Of a stretch of DNA of 51,808 nt, positions 1 to 8,694 are shown in pieces (within the stretch, counting starts at the first letter, position 1; every line of letters starts with the position of its first letter). The translations under genes were made by a program, and so were the position numbers. The notes beneath the pieces were generated by a model. It saw nothing but the letters and a program-made list of their open reading frames with translations, was not told where the DNA came from and made no database searches. The stretch is taken from assembly GCA_937123825.1 (NCBI GenBank), contig CAKZKQ010000064.1, positions 1-51,808 on the forward strand, in the 5' to 3' direction. The DNA comes from an uncultured Pseudomonadota bacterium (GTDB taxonomy: Bacteria; Myxococcota_A; Bradymonadia; Bradymonadales; GCA-2716585).

Positions 1-1
1 A

Positions 2-2332
2 GCCGCTCGCCCCGCCACCCAACCCACCCTCTTTGACGCCCCCACAACCAACGCCGCCGAACCCCAACCCGACGGCGCTCAAATCCCATCCAGCGCGTCG
101 CCCCAGACCACCTGGGACAGCCTCTCGGCCCAGCCCTCGCTCTTTGGCGCCGCTGCCCCGGAGGCCAACACTGCACCCCAGACCAACCTCTTCAGCGCTG
201 CCACCGCCGCCGACCCCCAGCTGACCGCCAGTCAGGCCACCGCCCGCAAGATGGGCTTTGTGGACATCGACCGCCTCATGGAGCAGTGGCCGCGCCTGGA
301 ACTGGCCCACACCCTGGCGCGCCATCGCCACGGTTTCCACCATTGGGAACTGGAATTCGCCGATGTCTTCGCCCACCGAGGCGGTTTTGACCTCATCCTG
401 GGAAACCCCCCCTGGCTCAAGGTCGAATGGAACGAGCAAGGCGTCCTGGGCGACGCCGACCCCTACTTTGTCCTTCAAAAGGTCAGTGCTTCCAAAGCCG
501 CCACCATGCGCCAGGAGGCCATGGATCGCACCCCCACCCTCAAAACCGACTACCTCACCGCCTACGAATCCACCGCAGGCCTGCTCAACTACCTCAACGG
601 CCTCCAAAACTACCCCGCCCTCAAAGGCGTCCAAACCAACCTCTACAAAAATTTTATTGTTGTTTCGCAGTTTTTATTTGGAGGGAGTGCGTCGGCGGGT
701 CTCATTCATCCCGAAGGAGTTTTTGATGATCCGAAGGGGGGGCACCTCCGTAGTGTGTTGCTTGGGAGTCTTGGTTTTCATTTTCAGTTTTACAATGCGT
801 TTAAACTTTTTAGCGAAGTTCTGCACAAGCTTAAATTTAGTGTGAATGTTTATCAGACAAATGTTGAGCGTTTGATGTGTGTGTTTAATCTTTTTGAACC
901 TTCAACCTTGGACCGGTGTTTCGAGTCGAATGGTTTTGGTGAGGTTCCTGCTATCAAGAGTGATGATGGGGTGTTTATCTTGAGTGGGCACAAATCGCGT
1001 CTTGTCCAAGTCGATGAAGAGGCGTTGCAGCTCTTTGCATCCCTTTACGACAAACCTGGAACCCCCGCAGAAGAAGCAAGATTGCCCGTGGTTCACAGCC
1101 AGGAAATTCTGGATGTGTTGAGGAAGTTTGCGCGTGTGCCCAGAACATTGGGAGAGCTTGAAGGGCAGTATTTTGCGACTGAAATGTGGCACGAAACCAA
1201 CAGCCAGAAGGACGGCACCATCCAACGGGTGACTGAGCATCCCGAAAATGTCGGCGGTTGGATTGTCTCTGGACCCCATTTCTACGTCGGAACGCCTTTC
1301 AACAAGACTCCAAACGAAGGATGCCGCCACAACCAAGACTACAGCGTGATTGATTTGGAGCTTGCGGCAGATGATTACCTGCCCCGGACGAATTATGTTC
1401 CTGCTGTAGAGCGTGATGAGTACCAGCGTCGGATGCCATTATGGAACGGCAAGTTCATTGATTGTTTCTACCGCTATGCCAATCGCCGTATGATTGGCCC
1501 AACAAACGAACGGACTATTGTTCCTACAATTTTGCCTGTTGGCTGTGCTCATGTTGATTTGGTTTTTTCCGTTGCCTTTAAAAAGCAACGGCATTTGCTG
1601 GATCTGTTGAGCATGGCTTGCTCTGTTCCTGTAGACTTTTTCGTCAAAAGCACAGGTAAATCGGATGCTCGCGGTGAGTTGTTGGCTCAGATCCCACTCC
1701 CTGACAAGCATAGGAAAGAACTCCATATTCGTGCTTTACGTTTGTACTGCCTGACGACGCATTACGCGGCGTTGTGGGAAGAGCTGTATGAACCTTCTTT
1801 CAATGAGGATGGGTTTGCTTTGGAGGATGGGCGGCTGGGGTCGTGGTCGGGGTTGACGGCGACGTGGTCGCGGGGGTGTGCGCTGCGGACGGACTTTGAG
1901 CGGCGGCAGGCGTTGGTGGAGATCGATGTGCTGGCGGCCATGGCGCTGGGGCTGACGCTGGGCGAACTGAAGACCATCTACCGGGTGCAGTTTCCCGTGA
2001 TGCGGCAGTATGAGAAGGAGACCTTTTACGACCAGCGCGGGCGGATTGTCTTTACGACCAACCGAGGGCTTGGCGGGGTGGGGGTGCCGCGCAAGAAGTC
2101 CAAGGCGTATCCGCAGGGGCCTTATTGGGTGGATATTCAGGACATGAAGGAGGGGACCGTGGAGCACCCGGTGGTGGACACGACCGGGCGCGGCGGGCCG
2201 GTGGAGCGGACGCTGGTGTATCACGCGCCTTTTGAGCGGCGCGACCGCGAGACGGACTACGAGGCGGTATGGGCGCACTTTGAGGCGCGCTTTGGGGCGG
2301 CTGAAGGCGAGCAGGGCGGGGGTGAGGGATGA
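2..2332 (+). CDS. Eco57I-type N6-adenine DNA methyltransferase (5' truncated by window)
   Basis: The frame is open from base 2 with no start, so the gene begins upstream and this is the C-terminal 776 residues. After a Pro/Ala/Gln-rich linker (bases 2-240) comes the HHWELEF motif and then GGFDLILGNPPW; NPPW (bases 404-415) is catalytic motif IV of N6-adenine methyltransferases, and this WELEF...NPPW spacing is typical of Eco57I/PglX-like restriction-modification proteins. The SAM-binding motif should lie upstream of the window. The rest, with a TaqI-C-like target recognition region, is large. Bases about 645-1800 are clearly AT-richer, with TTT/AAA/TTG codons, unlike both flanks. The linker holds three QxxLF pentapeptides. 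The stop overlaps the next gene's start (ATGA), so it is translationally coupled to the helicase. Probable role: self-DNA marking in a defence system, possibly with restriction. The methylase assignment is firm; the system is inferred. Confidence 0.85.
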   Translation, partial: AARPATQPTLFDAPTTNAAEPQPDGAQIPSSASPQTTWDSLSAQPSLFGAAAPEANTAPQTNLFSAATAADPQLTASQATARKMGFVDIDRLMEQWPRLELAHTLARHRHGFHHWELEFADVFAHRGGFDLILGNPPWLKVEWNEQGVLGDADPYFVLQKVSASKAATMRQEAMDRTPTLKTDYLTAYESTAGLLNYLNGLQNYPALKGVQTNLYKNFIVVSQFLFGGSASAGLIHPEGVFDDPKGGHLRSVLLGSLGFHFQFYNAFKLFSEVLHKLKFSVNVYQTNVERLMCVFNLFEPSTLDRCFESNGFGEVPAIKSDDGVFILSGHKSRLVQVDEEALQLFASLYDKPGTPAEEARLPVVHSQEILDVLRKFARVPRTLGELEGQYFATEMWHETNSQKDGTIQRVTEHPENVGGWIVSGPHFYVGTPFNKTPNEGCRHNQDYSVIDLELAADDYLPRTNYVPAVERDEYQRRMPLWNGKFIDCFYRYANRRMIGPTNERTIVPTILPVGCAHVDLVFSVAFKKQRHLLDLLSMACSVPVDFFVKSTGKSDARGELLAQIPLPDKHRKELHIRALRLYCLTTHYAALWEELYEPSFNEDGFALEDGRLGSWSGLTATWSRGCALRTDFERRQALVEIDVLAAMALGLTLGELKTIYRVQFPVMRQYEKETFYDQRGRIVFTTNRGLGGVGVPRKKSKAYPQGPYWVDIQDMKEGTVEHPVVDTTGRGGPVERTLVYHAPFERRDRETDYEAVWAHFEARFGAAEGEQGGGEG

Positions 2333-5300
2333 TCCCGTCGGCGCTTGTGGGGCAGCTTGAGGAGGGGACCGGCGAGTTTCTGCGCACCAGCTTTTGGAGC
2401 GGGACGCCGGGGTTTGAGTCGGTGGTGTCGCGGTGGTTGGCGCGGCGCGGGGCGCTCTTTCAAGGGCCTTTTGTGAATGTGCGCCTGCCTTTTGTGACCG
2501 CCGATGGGTCTGGGCCGGGGTTTGAGGCGCTGCCGATGGCCTTTGCGCCCTACGCGCACCAGCGCCGGGCCTTTGACCGGCTCAGCGCCCAGCCGCCCCG
2601 GCACACCATCGTGGCCACGGGCACTGGATCGGGCAAGACCGAGAGTTTTTTGCACCCGATTCTGGCCCACTGCGCGCGCCACAAGGGGGAGCGCGGCGTG
2701 AAGGCGGTCTTGATCTACCCCATGAACGCGCTGGCCTCGGACCAGGCGTTGAGGTTGGCCCGGATGATCCACGGCGCCGCTGCGCTGGAGGGGGTTCGGG
2801 CGGGTCTTTATGTGGGCGGCGAGCCGGGGGCGCAGCAGCAGGCGGTGATGGGGCCGGAGGCGCTGATTACGCACCGGGACACGCTGCGCGAGAACCCCCC
2901 AGACATCTTGCTGACCAACTACAAGATGCTGGACTACCTCTTGTTGCGCCCAGAGGACCAGTTGTTGTGGCGGTTCAATGACCCGCAGACGCTGCGCTAC
3001 ATCGTGGTGGATGAGCTGCACACCTTTGATGGGGCGCAGGGCACCGATCTGGCCTGCTTGCTGCGCCGTTTGCGGGCGCGGTTGGGCGCGGCGCCGGGAT
3101 CGGTGTGCTGTGTGGGCACGTCGGCCACGCTGGGCGGCGGCGACGGGTTGGAGTCGCTGCGGGGGTACGCGCAGGCCATCTTTGGGGTGGACTTTGAGGC
3201 GTCGGCGATCGTGGGCGAGGAGCGCCAGCAGGCCCAGGACTTCCTGGGTGATGTGGCGGTGGTGTATGAGGGGGCGCCGGGGAGGGCGGACGCGGGGGTG
3301 ATGGAGCCCGCCGGGTATGGCGACGTGGCGGCGTATCTGGGGGCGCAGCTTGAGCTGTGGTTTGGGGCCAAGGCGCGGGGCTGGGACCGGGTGGCGCTGG
3401 GTCAGGCGCTTAAGGGGCATGCGTTTTTACGGGCGGTGCTGCGGGCGCTGGGCGGCAAGGTCCGGCGCGTGGACGAGGTGGCGGCGGCGATTGGGCGCAG
3501 GGACTCGGCCTGGGGTGTGGGCGAGGATGGGCGGCTGGGGCGGTTGCGGGTGCTGAGTTTTTTGGCGCTGGTGAGCCATGCGCGGCGTCCGGTGGCCCGT
3601 TTGGACGGGAAAGAGGCGGTGATCGCGCCGTTTTTGCAGGTTCAGGTGCAGCTTTGGATGCGGGAATTGCGCCGCGTGGTGGCCACGGTGGGCCAGGAGC
3701 CCGAGCTGCGCTTTTACGACGACCTGACCGCCCAGACCCGGCCCGCGCACCTGCCCGTGGCCCACTGCCGAGAGTGCGGGGCCATGGCCTGGGCCACGCT
3801 GGTGGACCGGGATCGGCCCCACGACCTGCGGGTGGGCGACCTGAAGCGGTTTTACAGCCGCTACTTTGCCTTTGACGCGCGCCTGCACTTCATCTACCCC
3901 GAAGGCACACCGCTGGCCGGACCGGCGCTGCGCCGCGCGCTGGACCCAAAGTCGCTGCGCTGCGAGTCGCTGGGGCCGGACGAGGCGGTGCCAGCGGGCA
4001 AGCTGGCGGTGTCGCTGGTGCAGCTCTCGGCCAAGGGCGGCGGCCCGCTGCGCTGCCCGTGCTGCGAGGCGCGCGGCTCGGTGGCGCTGGTGGGCTTTCG
4101 GGCCGCCACGCTCACCAGCACCTTTGTCAGCCAACTCTTTGCCTCGCGCTACAACGACGACAAAAAACTCCTGACCTTCTCCGACTCCGTTCAGGACGCC
4201 GCCCACCGAGCAGGCTTCTTCGGCGCCCGCACCTGGCGCTTCAACCTCCGCGTCGCGCTCGCCCGGTTTCTCCTGGCCACCCCAGACTCGCCCTCGCTGG
4301 CGGACCTCGACGGGCGGTTTGTAGAGTGGTGGTTGGGGCGCGCCTCCGGGCGCGCTGGGACCGATCCACGGGGCTTTGTGGCGACCTTCATCGCGCCCAA
4401 CATGCTCTGGCTGGCCGAGTACGAGCGGCTGATAGAGCGAGACTCCACGGCCAACGTGCGCGGCAGCGTCCTCTTTGAGCAGGTCCAAAAGCGCCTCTCG
4501 TGGGCTTTTTATGAGGAGTTTTGCCTCAACGCCGTCATCGGGCGGTCGCTGACGCGCTCTGGGCTGGCCGTAGCGCACGTAGACCGTGCGCTCCTTGAGC
4601 CCGCCGTGGCGGCCTTGACCGAGCGCCTCAAGAACGAGGTCGGCGGCCTGCGCGATCTGGCCCCTCTGGAGGTGAGCCGCTGGGCGCTGGGCGTGCTGGA
4701 GCGGCTGCGCCAGCGCGGCGGCGTGATCCACCGCGAGCTGCCCGAAGACTACATCACCAAGCGCAACACCTGGGCCTTCCACAGCCGCCACCACATGCCC
4801 TCTTACGGCCCCCGCAGCCGCCTGCCCGCGCTGCTGACCTCGGCCAGCGGCGCGCGGCGCTTCATCTCGCTGGACGCCAGCTGGCACCAGCGCTGGTTTG
4901 AGCGCGTCTTTGGCCGGGGCAGGGCGCTGATCAGCGCCGGGGCGTGGCTGGACGCCATGAAGTGGCTCACCGAGGCGCTGGTCAACGCGGGCGTGCTGGC
5001 CCAACGTGAGGCGCGCGGCCACAAGGTCTGGGGCCTGCGTCCCGAGGCGCTGCGCGTGTCGACCGACGTGGTGGCGCTCGACACCCCGCGCCGCGCCGGG
5101 GCGCTGATGGTCTGGCGCGGCCACCAGGAGATCTGGGACAACGCGCCCAGCCTGGACGGGCAGACCTACACGGTGGGCCAAGATCAGGACCGGGGGACCT
5201 ACTACCGCGACCTCTACCGCCACGGCGACGTGCAGCGCGTGGTGGCCCGCGAACACACCGGCCTGCTGGGCCGCACCGAGCGCGAACAACTGGAGACGGA

Positions 5301-8300
5301 CTTCAAGGCCAACACGCGCCACCCCTGGCTGCCCAACCTCCTGTCCTGCACCCCCACGCTGGAGATGGGCATCGACATCGGCGACCTGTCCACCGCCGTG
5401 CTCTGCTCGGTGCCGCCGGGGCAGGCCAACTACCTCCAGCGCATCGGCCGCGCCGGTCGCCGCGACGGCAACGCCCTGCTGCTGACCATCGCCACCGCCC
5501 ACCGCCACGACCTCTACTTCTTCACCCAACCCGAGCAGATGCTGGCCGGCGCGGTCCCGTCCCCCGGCGTCTACCTGAACGCGGCGGCGGTGCTGGAGCG
5601 CCAATTGGTGGCCTACGCGCTGGATTGTTGGGTCAACTCTGGCATCAAGCGCAGCCAGTTCCCCCGCAAACTCAGCGTCGCCGTGCGCAGCCAGAAGAAT
5701 CCCGCCGAATCCGAGCGTCAGGGGGCTTTCCCCTACAACCTGCTCGAATGGATGGCACAGCGCGAAGACGAGTTGTTGGATGGCTTCGTGGGGCTCTTTG
5801 GTCAGCAGCTTTCTCGGGAGACTTTGGAGACGCTGGGGCGCTTTTTGCGGGGCCGTGAGGACGAGGCGGGCTTGCGCTGGCGGCTGCTGGGGGCGCTGCG
5901 CGAGCAGGCCACGCACCGGGCGCAGCTCTCCAAGCAGCGGGCGGCGCTGCGCAAGCGGATCCGCGAGTTGAATGCGCTGGCGGTCCTGGACTTGCCGGGA
6001 AAAGAGGAGTTGGCGGAGTTGGAGCGGGAGTTGGAGGCGCGGATCGGCATGATCGAGGCCCTCGATGGCCGCGAGGTGCTGGGTTGGCTGACCGACGAGG
6101 GTTTGTTGCCCAACTACGCCTTTCCCGAAGAGGGCGTCACGCTCAAGTCCGTGGTCTATCGCCGCAAAGGGGACCGGGAGGACAGCGGTGGCAAGCGTTA
6201 TCAGACGTGGCACTACACTTATGCGCGGGCGGCGGCCAACGCGCTGACGGAGCTGGCCCCGCGCAACGCCTTTCACGCCACGGGGCGGCGCGTGACCATC
6301 GATCAGGTGGACATGTCGCTGTCCAAGGTCGAGCACTGGCGGTTTTGCCCCAGTTGTTCGCACGCCCAGCTTGTGGACATGGCCAAAGAGCAGGCGTTGG
6401 GGGATTGTCCGGCCTGTGGTGATCCGCGCTGGTCCAGTCGGGCGCAGCGGCGCAAGCTCTTGAGGCTGCGGCAGGTTTACGCCAACACCTCGGACCGCAA
6501 GAGTCGGATTCAGGACGACTCCGAAGAGCGTCAGCCGCGCTTCTACCAGCGTCAGTTCTTGATCCACTGCGAGCAGCGCCATGTGACGCGGGCCTGGGTG
6601 GTGGCGGGCAAGGCCTATCCCTTTGGTTTTGAGCACCTGCGCAAGGCCACCTTCCGCGAGATCAACTTTGGAGAGTTGAGCGACCGCGGCGAGTCGCTGG
6701 AGATCGCCGGAGAGAACATGTCGCGCACGGGGTTTGAGATCTGTGGGCACTGCGGGAAGGTGCAGGAGGGCGGCGATAAGGAGCCCGTGCACGATTTCAC
6801 CTGTCCGGGGCGCAAAGACCCCTCCAAGGTCGAGATCGAGCGCTGTCTTTACCTCTACCGCACCTTTGAGAGCGAGGCGGTGCGGCTCTTGTTGCCCTTT
6901 GTGGGTGAGGCGTCGGAGGATCGGGATGATGCTTCGTTCCGGCGCAAGCGGCATTCGTTCATTGCGGCCTTGAACCTGGGCTTGAAGCGGCGTTTTAAGG
7001 GGCAGGTGGCGCATTTGCGGGCCGAGCTGCACGACGAGCCGATTGAGGACAGCGACCAGCGCAAGCAGTTTTTGGTGATTTACGACACGGTGCCGGGCGG
7101 GACGGGGTATTTGAAGGAGTTGGTGGCGCCCGGAGAGCTGATGCGGGTGCTGCGCGAGGCGCTGGACGCCATGCTGGGCTGTCCCTGTCAGCACGAAGAG
7201 GACAAAGACGGCTGTTACCGTTGTCTCTTTGCGTATCGCAACAGCCGGGGCATGGACCACACCTCGCGCAAGACGGCGATCGAGTTGTTGACGCGGATTC
7301 TGCGTTTTGAGGGTAAAATGGAGCCCTCGCAGACCCTCAGCGACCTGAGCGTCAACCCGTTGTTGGAGAGCGCGCTGGAGGAGCTTTTTGTGCAGTCGCT
7401 GGGCGCGCTGGCGGTGGGCGGTCAGGAGGCCGAGGTGTCGCTGGACGTGGTGCACGGCAAGCAGGGTTATCGGCTGCGCGTCCCCACGGGCCGCAAAGAC
7501 GACCCCTGGCAGGTCTGGGAGGTCGAGCCCCAGGTCGAGCTTGGCCCCGACCAGGGCGTCAGCCTCTCCACGCGCCCCGACTTTGTCTTTTGGCCTGTGC
7601 GCGGGACTCAGGATTGTCGCCCGGTGGCGGTCTACCTGGATGGTTGGAGCTACCACCGCCAGCGGATCGACAAAGACATGCGCCAGCGCATGGCGTTGGT
7701 GAGCAGTGGCAAGTTCTGGACGTGGAGTTTGACCTGGGCGGACGTGGTCAGTCACCTGCGCGGCCAGCCCCAGGTGCCGCCGTCGCCCGTGACGCGCAAG
7801 TATGGTCGTCAACTGAGCGCGATGTTGGCCCAGGTGGGGCAGCGCCTAAAGCGTCCAGACCTGCGGACGTGGCCACAATTGGGGTCGCTGGATCAGTTGG
7901 CGTTGTTCCTGTCGTTTAAACCCAGTCAGCGCGAGCGGCTGTGGTCCAGCGTGGGCCAAGCGTTGGCGGCGGTGCCGATCGGGGCTCAAAAGCTCACCGG
8001 TCCCAAGTTGGCGGACTGGCGTCAAAAGCTTGAAGCGGTGGCCGAGGACGGTGTGGTCGAGTTTTTGGCTGGCGCGGTGCACGTGATGGTCGGCGGGATG
8101 TTGGAAGACGGCCCGCTGAGGCTCTTTGCGGGCGCGCAGCGGGGCGGCAAGCCCGAGGACTTGGCGACGCTGTGTTGGTTGGACGACGGCGAGCTGGCGC
8201 AGGGGCGCAAAGACGCCGTGTCGACCTGGAACGCTTACTTGCGGCTGTGGAACCAGCTCCAATGCTTGCCCTGGGTGGTCTTTGTGACGGCCAGCAGCCT

Positions 8301-8694
8301 GGAGGTTGGTGGGACAGTGGAGGCGTTGCGCTCGGTGCAGGGTTTGCCAGCGCCCGACGGTGTTGATGACGACGATGAGGCGTCCAAGCAAGCGTTGGCG
8401 GAGGTCCTGACGGAAGTGGACGAGGAGCACCGCGAGATGATCCAGGCGCTGTGGGCGCGGGGTTGCGGTGCGCCGTCGCACATCGGCTACGAGTTGATGT
8501 CGTCCGGTGGCCGCGGGATCCTGGGTGAGGCGTTGTTGGTCTGGGAGGGGGTTCAGGTGGCGCTTGTTTATGACGGCGAGGAGAACGTGGCCCCGTTTGA
8601 GAAGGCGGGCTGGCGCGCGATGGATTTGGATGAGGCGGCCAGTGAGGCCGAGAGCTTTGAGCGCCTGGCGCAGTGGTTTGGGGGTAAGGGATGA
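2329..8694 (+). CDS. DUF1998-type SF2 helicase with probable C-terminal PD-(D/E)XK nuclease domain
   Basis: A 2121-residue protein. SF2 helicase motifs are intact: Walker A GTGSGKT (K103), DELH (D228), GTSATLG near 265, then TLEMGIDIG and QRIGRAGR (from Q1037). Cys pairs suggesting zinc ribbons occur near 485, 577, 1345 and 1475. A charged coiled coil lies near 1180-1240. The DUF1998 region has YDTVPGGTGYLKEL followed by C1618, C1620, C1629 and C1632, as in MrfA-like helicases and the DrmA/DrmB pair of DISARM. After it, RPDFVFWP (D1751) and VAVYLDGWSYH (D1771) followed by RMALVSSGKFWTWSLTW look like a Vsr/DUF559-type PD-(D/E)XK nuclease fold. The ATG overlaps the methylase stop, and its TGA overlaps the UvrD start. 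Probable role: ATP-driven translocation on invading DNA, perhaps with cleavage. Helicase and DUF1998 are certain; the nuclease is inferred from motifs. Confidence 0.92.
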   Translation: MIPSALVGQLEEGTGEFLRTSFWSGTPGFESVVSRWLARRGALFQGPFVNVRLPFVTADGSGPGFEALPMAFAPYAHQRRAFDRLSAQPPRHTIVATGTGSGKTESFLHPILAHCARHKGERGVKAVLIYPMNALASDQALRLARMIHGAAALEGVRAGLYVGGEPGAQQQAVMGPEALITHRDTLRENPPDILLTNYKMLDYLLLRPEDQLLWRFNDPQTLRYIVVDELHTFDGAQGTDLACLLRRLRARLGAAPGSVCCVGTSATLGGGDGLESLRGYAQAIFGVDFEASAIVGEERQQAQDFLGDVAVVYEGAPGRADAGVMEPAGYGDVAAYLGAQLELWFGAKARGWDRVALGQALKGHAFLRAVLRALGGKVRRVDEVAAAIGRRDSAWGVGEDGRLGRLRVLSFLALVSHARRPVARLDGKEAVIAPFLQVQVQLWMRELRRVVATVGQEPELRFYDDLTAQTRPAHLPVAHCRECGAMAWATLVDRDRPHDLRVGDLKRFYSRYFAFDARLHFIYPEGTPLAGPALRRALDPKSLRCESLGPDEAVPAGKLAVSLVQLSAKGGGPLRCPCCEARGSVALVGFRAATLTSTFVSQLFASRYNDDKKLLTFSDSVQDAAHRAGFFGARTWRFNLRVALARFLLATPDSPSLADLDGRFVEWWLGRASGRAGTDPRGFVATFIAPNMLWLAEYERLIERDSTANVRGSVLFEQVQKRLSWAFYEEFCLNAVIGRSLTRSGLAVAHVDRALLEPAVAALTERLKNEVGGLRDLAPLEVSRWALGVLERLRQRGGVIHRELPEDYITKRNTWAFHSRHHMPSYGPRSRLPALLTSASGARRFISLDASWHQRWFERVFGRGRALISAGAWLDAMKWLTEALVNAGVLAQREARGHKVWGLRPEALRVSTDVVALDTPRRAGALMVWRGHQEIWDNAPSLDGQTYTVGQDQDRGTYYRDLYRHGDVQRVVAREHTGLLGRTEREQLETDFKANTRHPWLPNLLSCTPTLEMGIDIGDLSTAVLCSVPPGQANYLQRIGRAGRRDGNALLLTIATAHRHDLYFFTQPEQMLAGAVPSPGVYLNAAAVLERQLVAYALDCWVNSGIKRSQFPRKLSVAVRSQKNPAESERQGAFPYNLLEWMAQREDELLDGFVGLFGQQLSRETLETLGRFLRGREDEAGLRWRLLGALREQATHRAQLSKQRAALRKRIRELNALAVLDLPGKEELAELERELEARIGMIEALDGREVLGWLTDEGLLPNYAFPEEGVTLKSVVYRRKGDREDSGGKRYQTWHYTYARAAANALTELAPRNAFHATGRRVTIDQVDMSLSKVEHWRFCPSCSHAQLVDMAKEQALGDCPACGDPRWSSRAQRRKLLRLRQVYANTSDRKSRIQDDSEERQPRFYQRQFLIHCEQRHVTRAWVVAGKAYPFGFEHLRKATFREINFGELSDRGESLEIAGENMSRTGFEICGHCGKVQEGGDKEPVHDFTCPGRKDPSKVEIERCLYLYRTFESEAVRLLLPFVGEASEDRDDASFRRKRHSFIAALNLGLKRRFKGQVAHLRAELHDEPIEDSDQRKQFLVIYDTVPGGTGYLKELVAPGELMRVLREALDAMLGCPCQHEEDKDGCYRCLFAYRNSRGMDHTSRKTAIELLTRILRFEGKMEPSQTLSDLSVNPLLESALEELFVQSLGALAVGGQEAEVSLDVVHGKQGYRLRVPTGRKDDPWQVWEVEPQVELGPDQGVSLSTRPDFVFWPVRGTQDCRPVAVYLDGWSYHRQRIDKDMRQRMALVSSGKFWTWSLTWADVVSHLRGQPQVPPSPVTRKYGRQLSAMLAQVGQRLKRPDLRTWPQLGSLDQLALFLSFKPSQRERLWSSVGQALAAVPIGAQKLTGPKLADWRQKLEAVAEDGVVEFLAGAVHVMVGGMLEDGPLRLFAGAQRGGKPEDLATLCWLDDGELAQGRKDAVSTWNAYLRLWNQLQCLPWVVFVTASSLEVGGTVEALRSVQGLPAPDGVDDDDEASKQALAEVLTEVDEEHREMIQALWARGCGAPSHIGYELMSSGGRGILGEALLVWEGVQVALVYDGEENVAPFEKAGWRAMDLDEAASEAESFERLAQWFGGKG

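Noticed and set aside
3427..7812. A very long open frame on the strand opposite the DUF1998 helicase (over 1400 codons).
   Set aside because: Its translation is Arg/His/Pro/Ala-rich without any domain, while the opposite strand encodes intact helicase motifs. It is a GC-content shadow.
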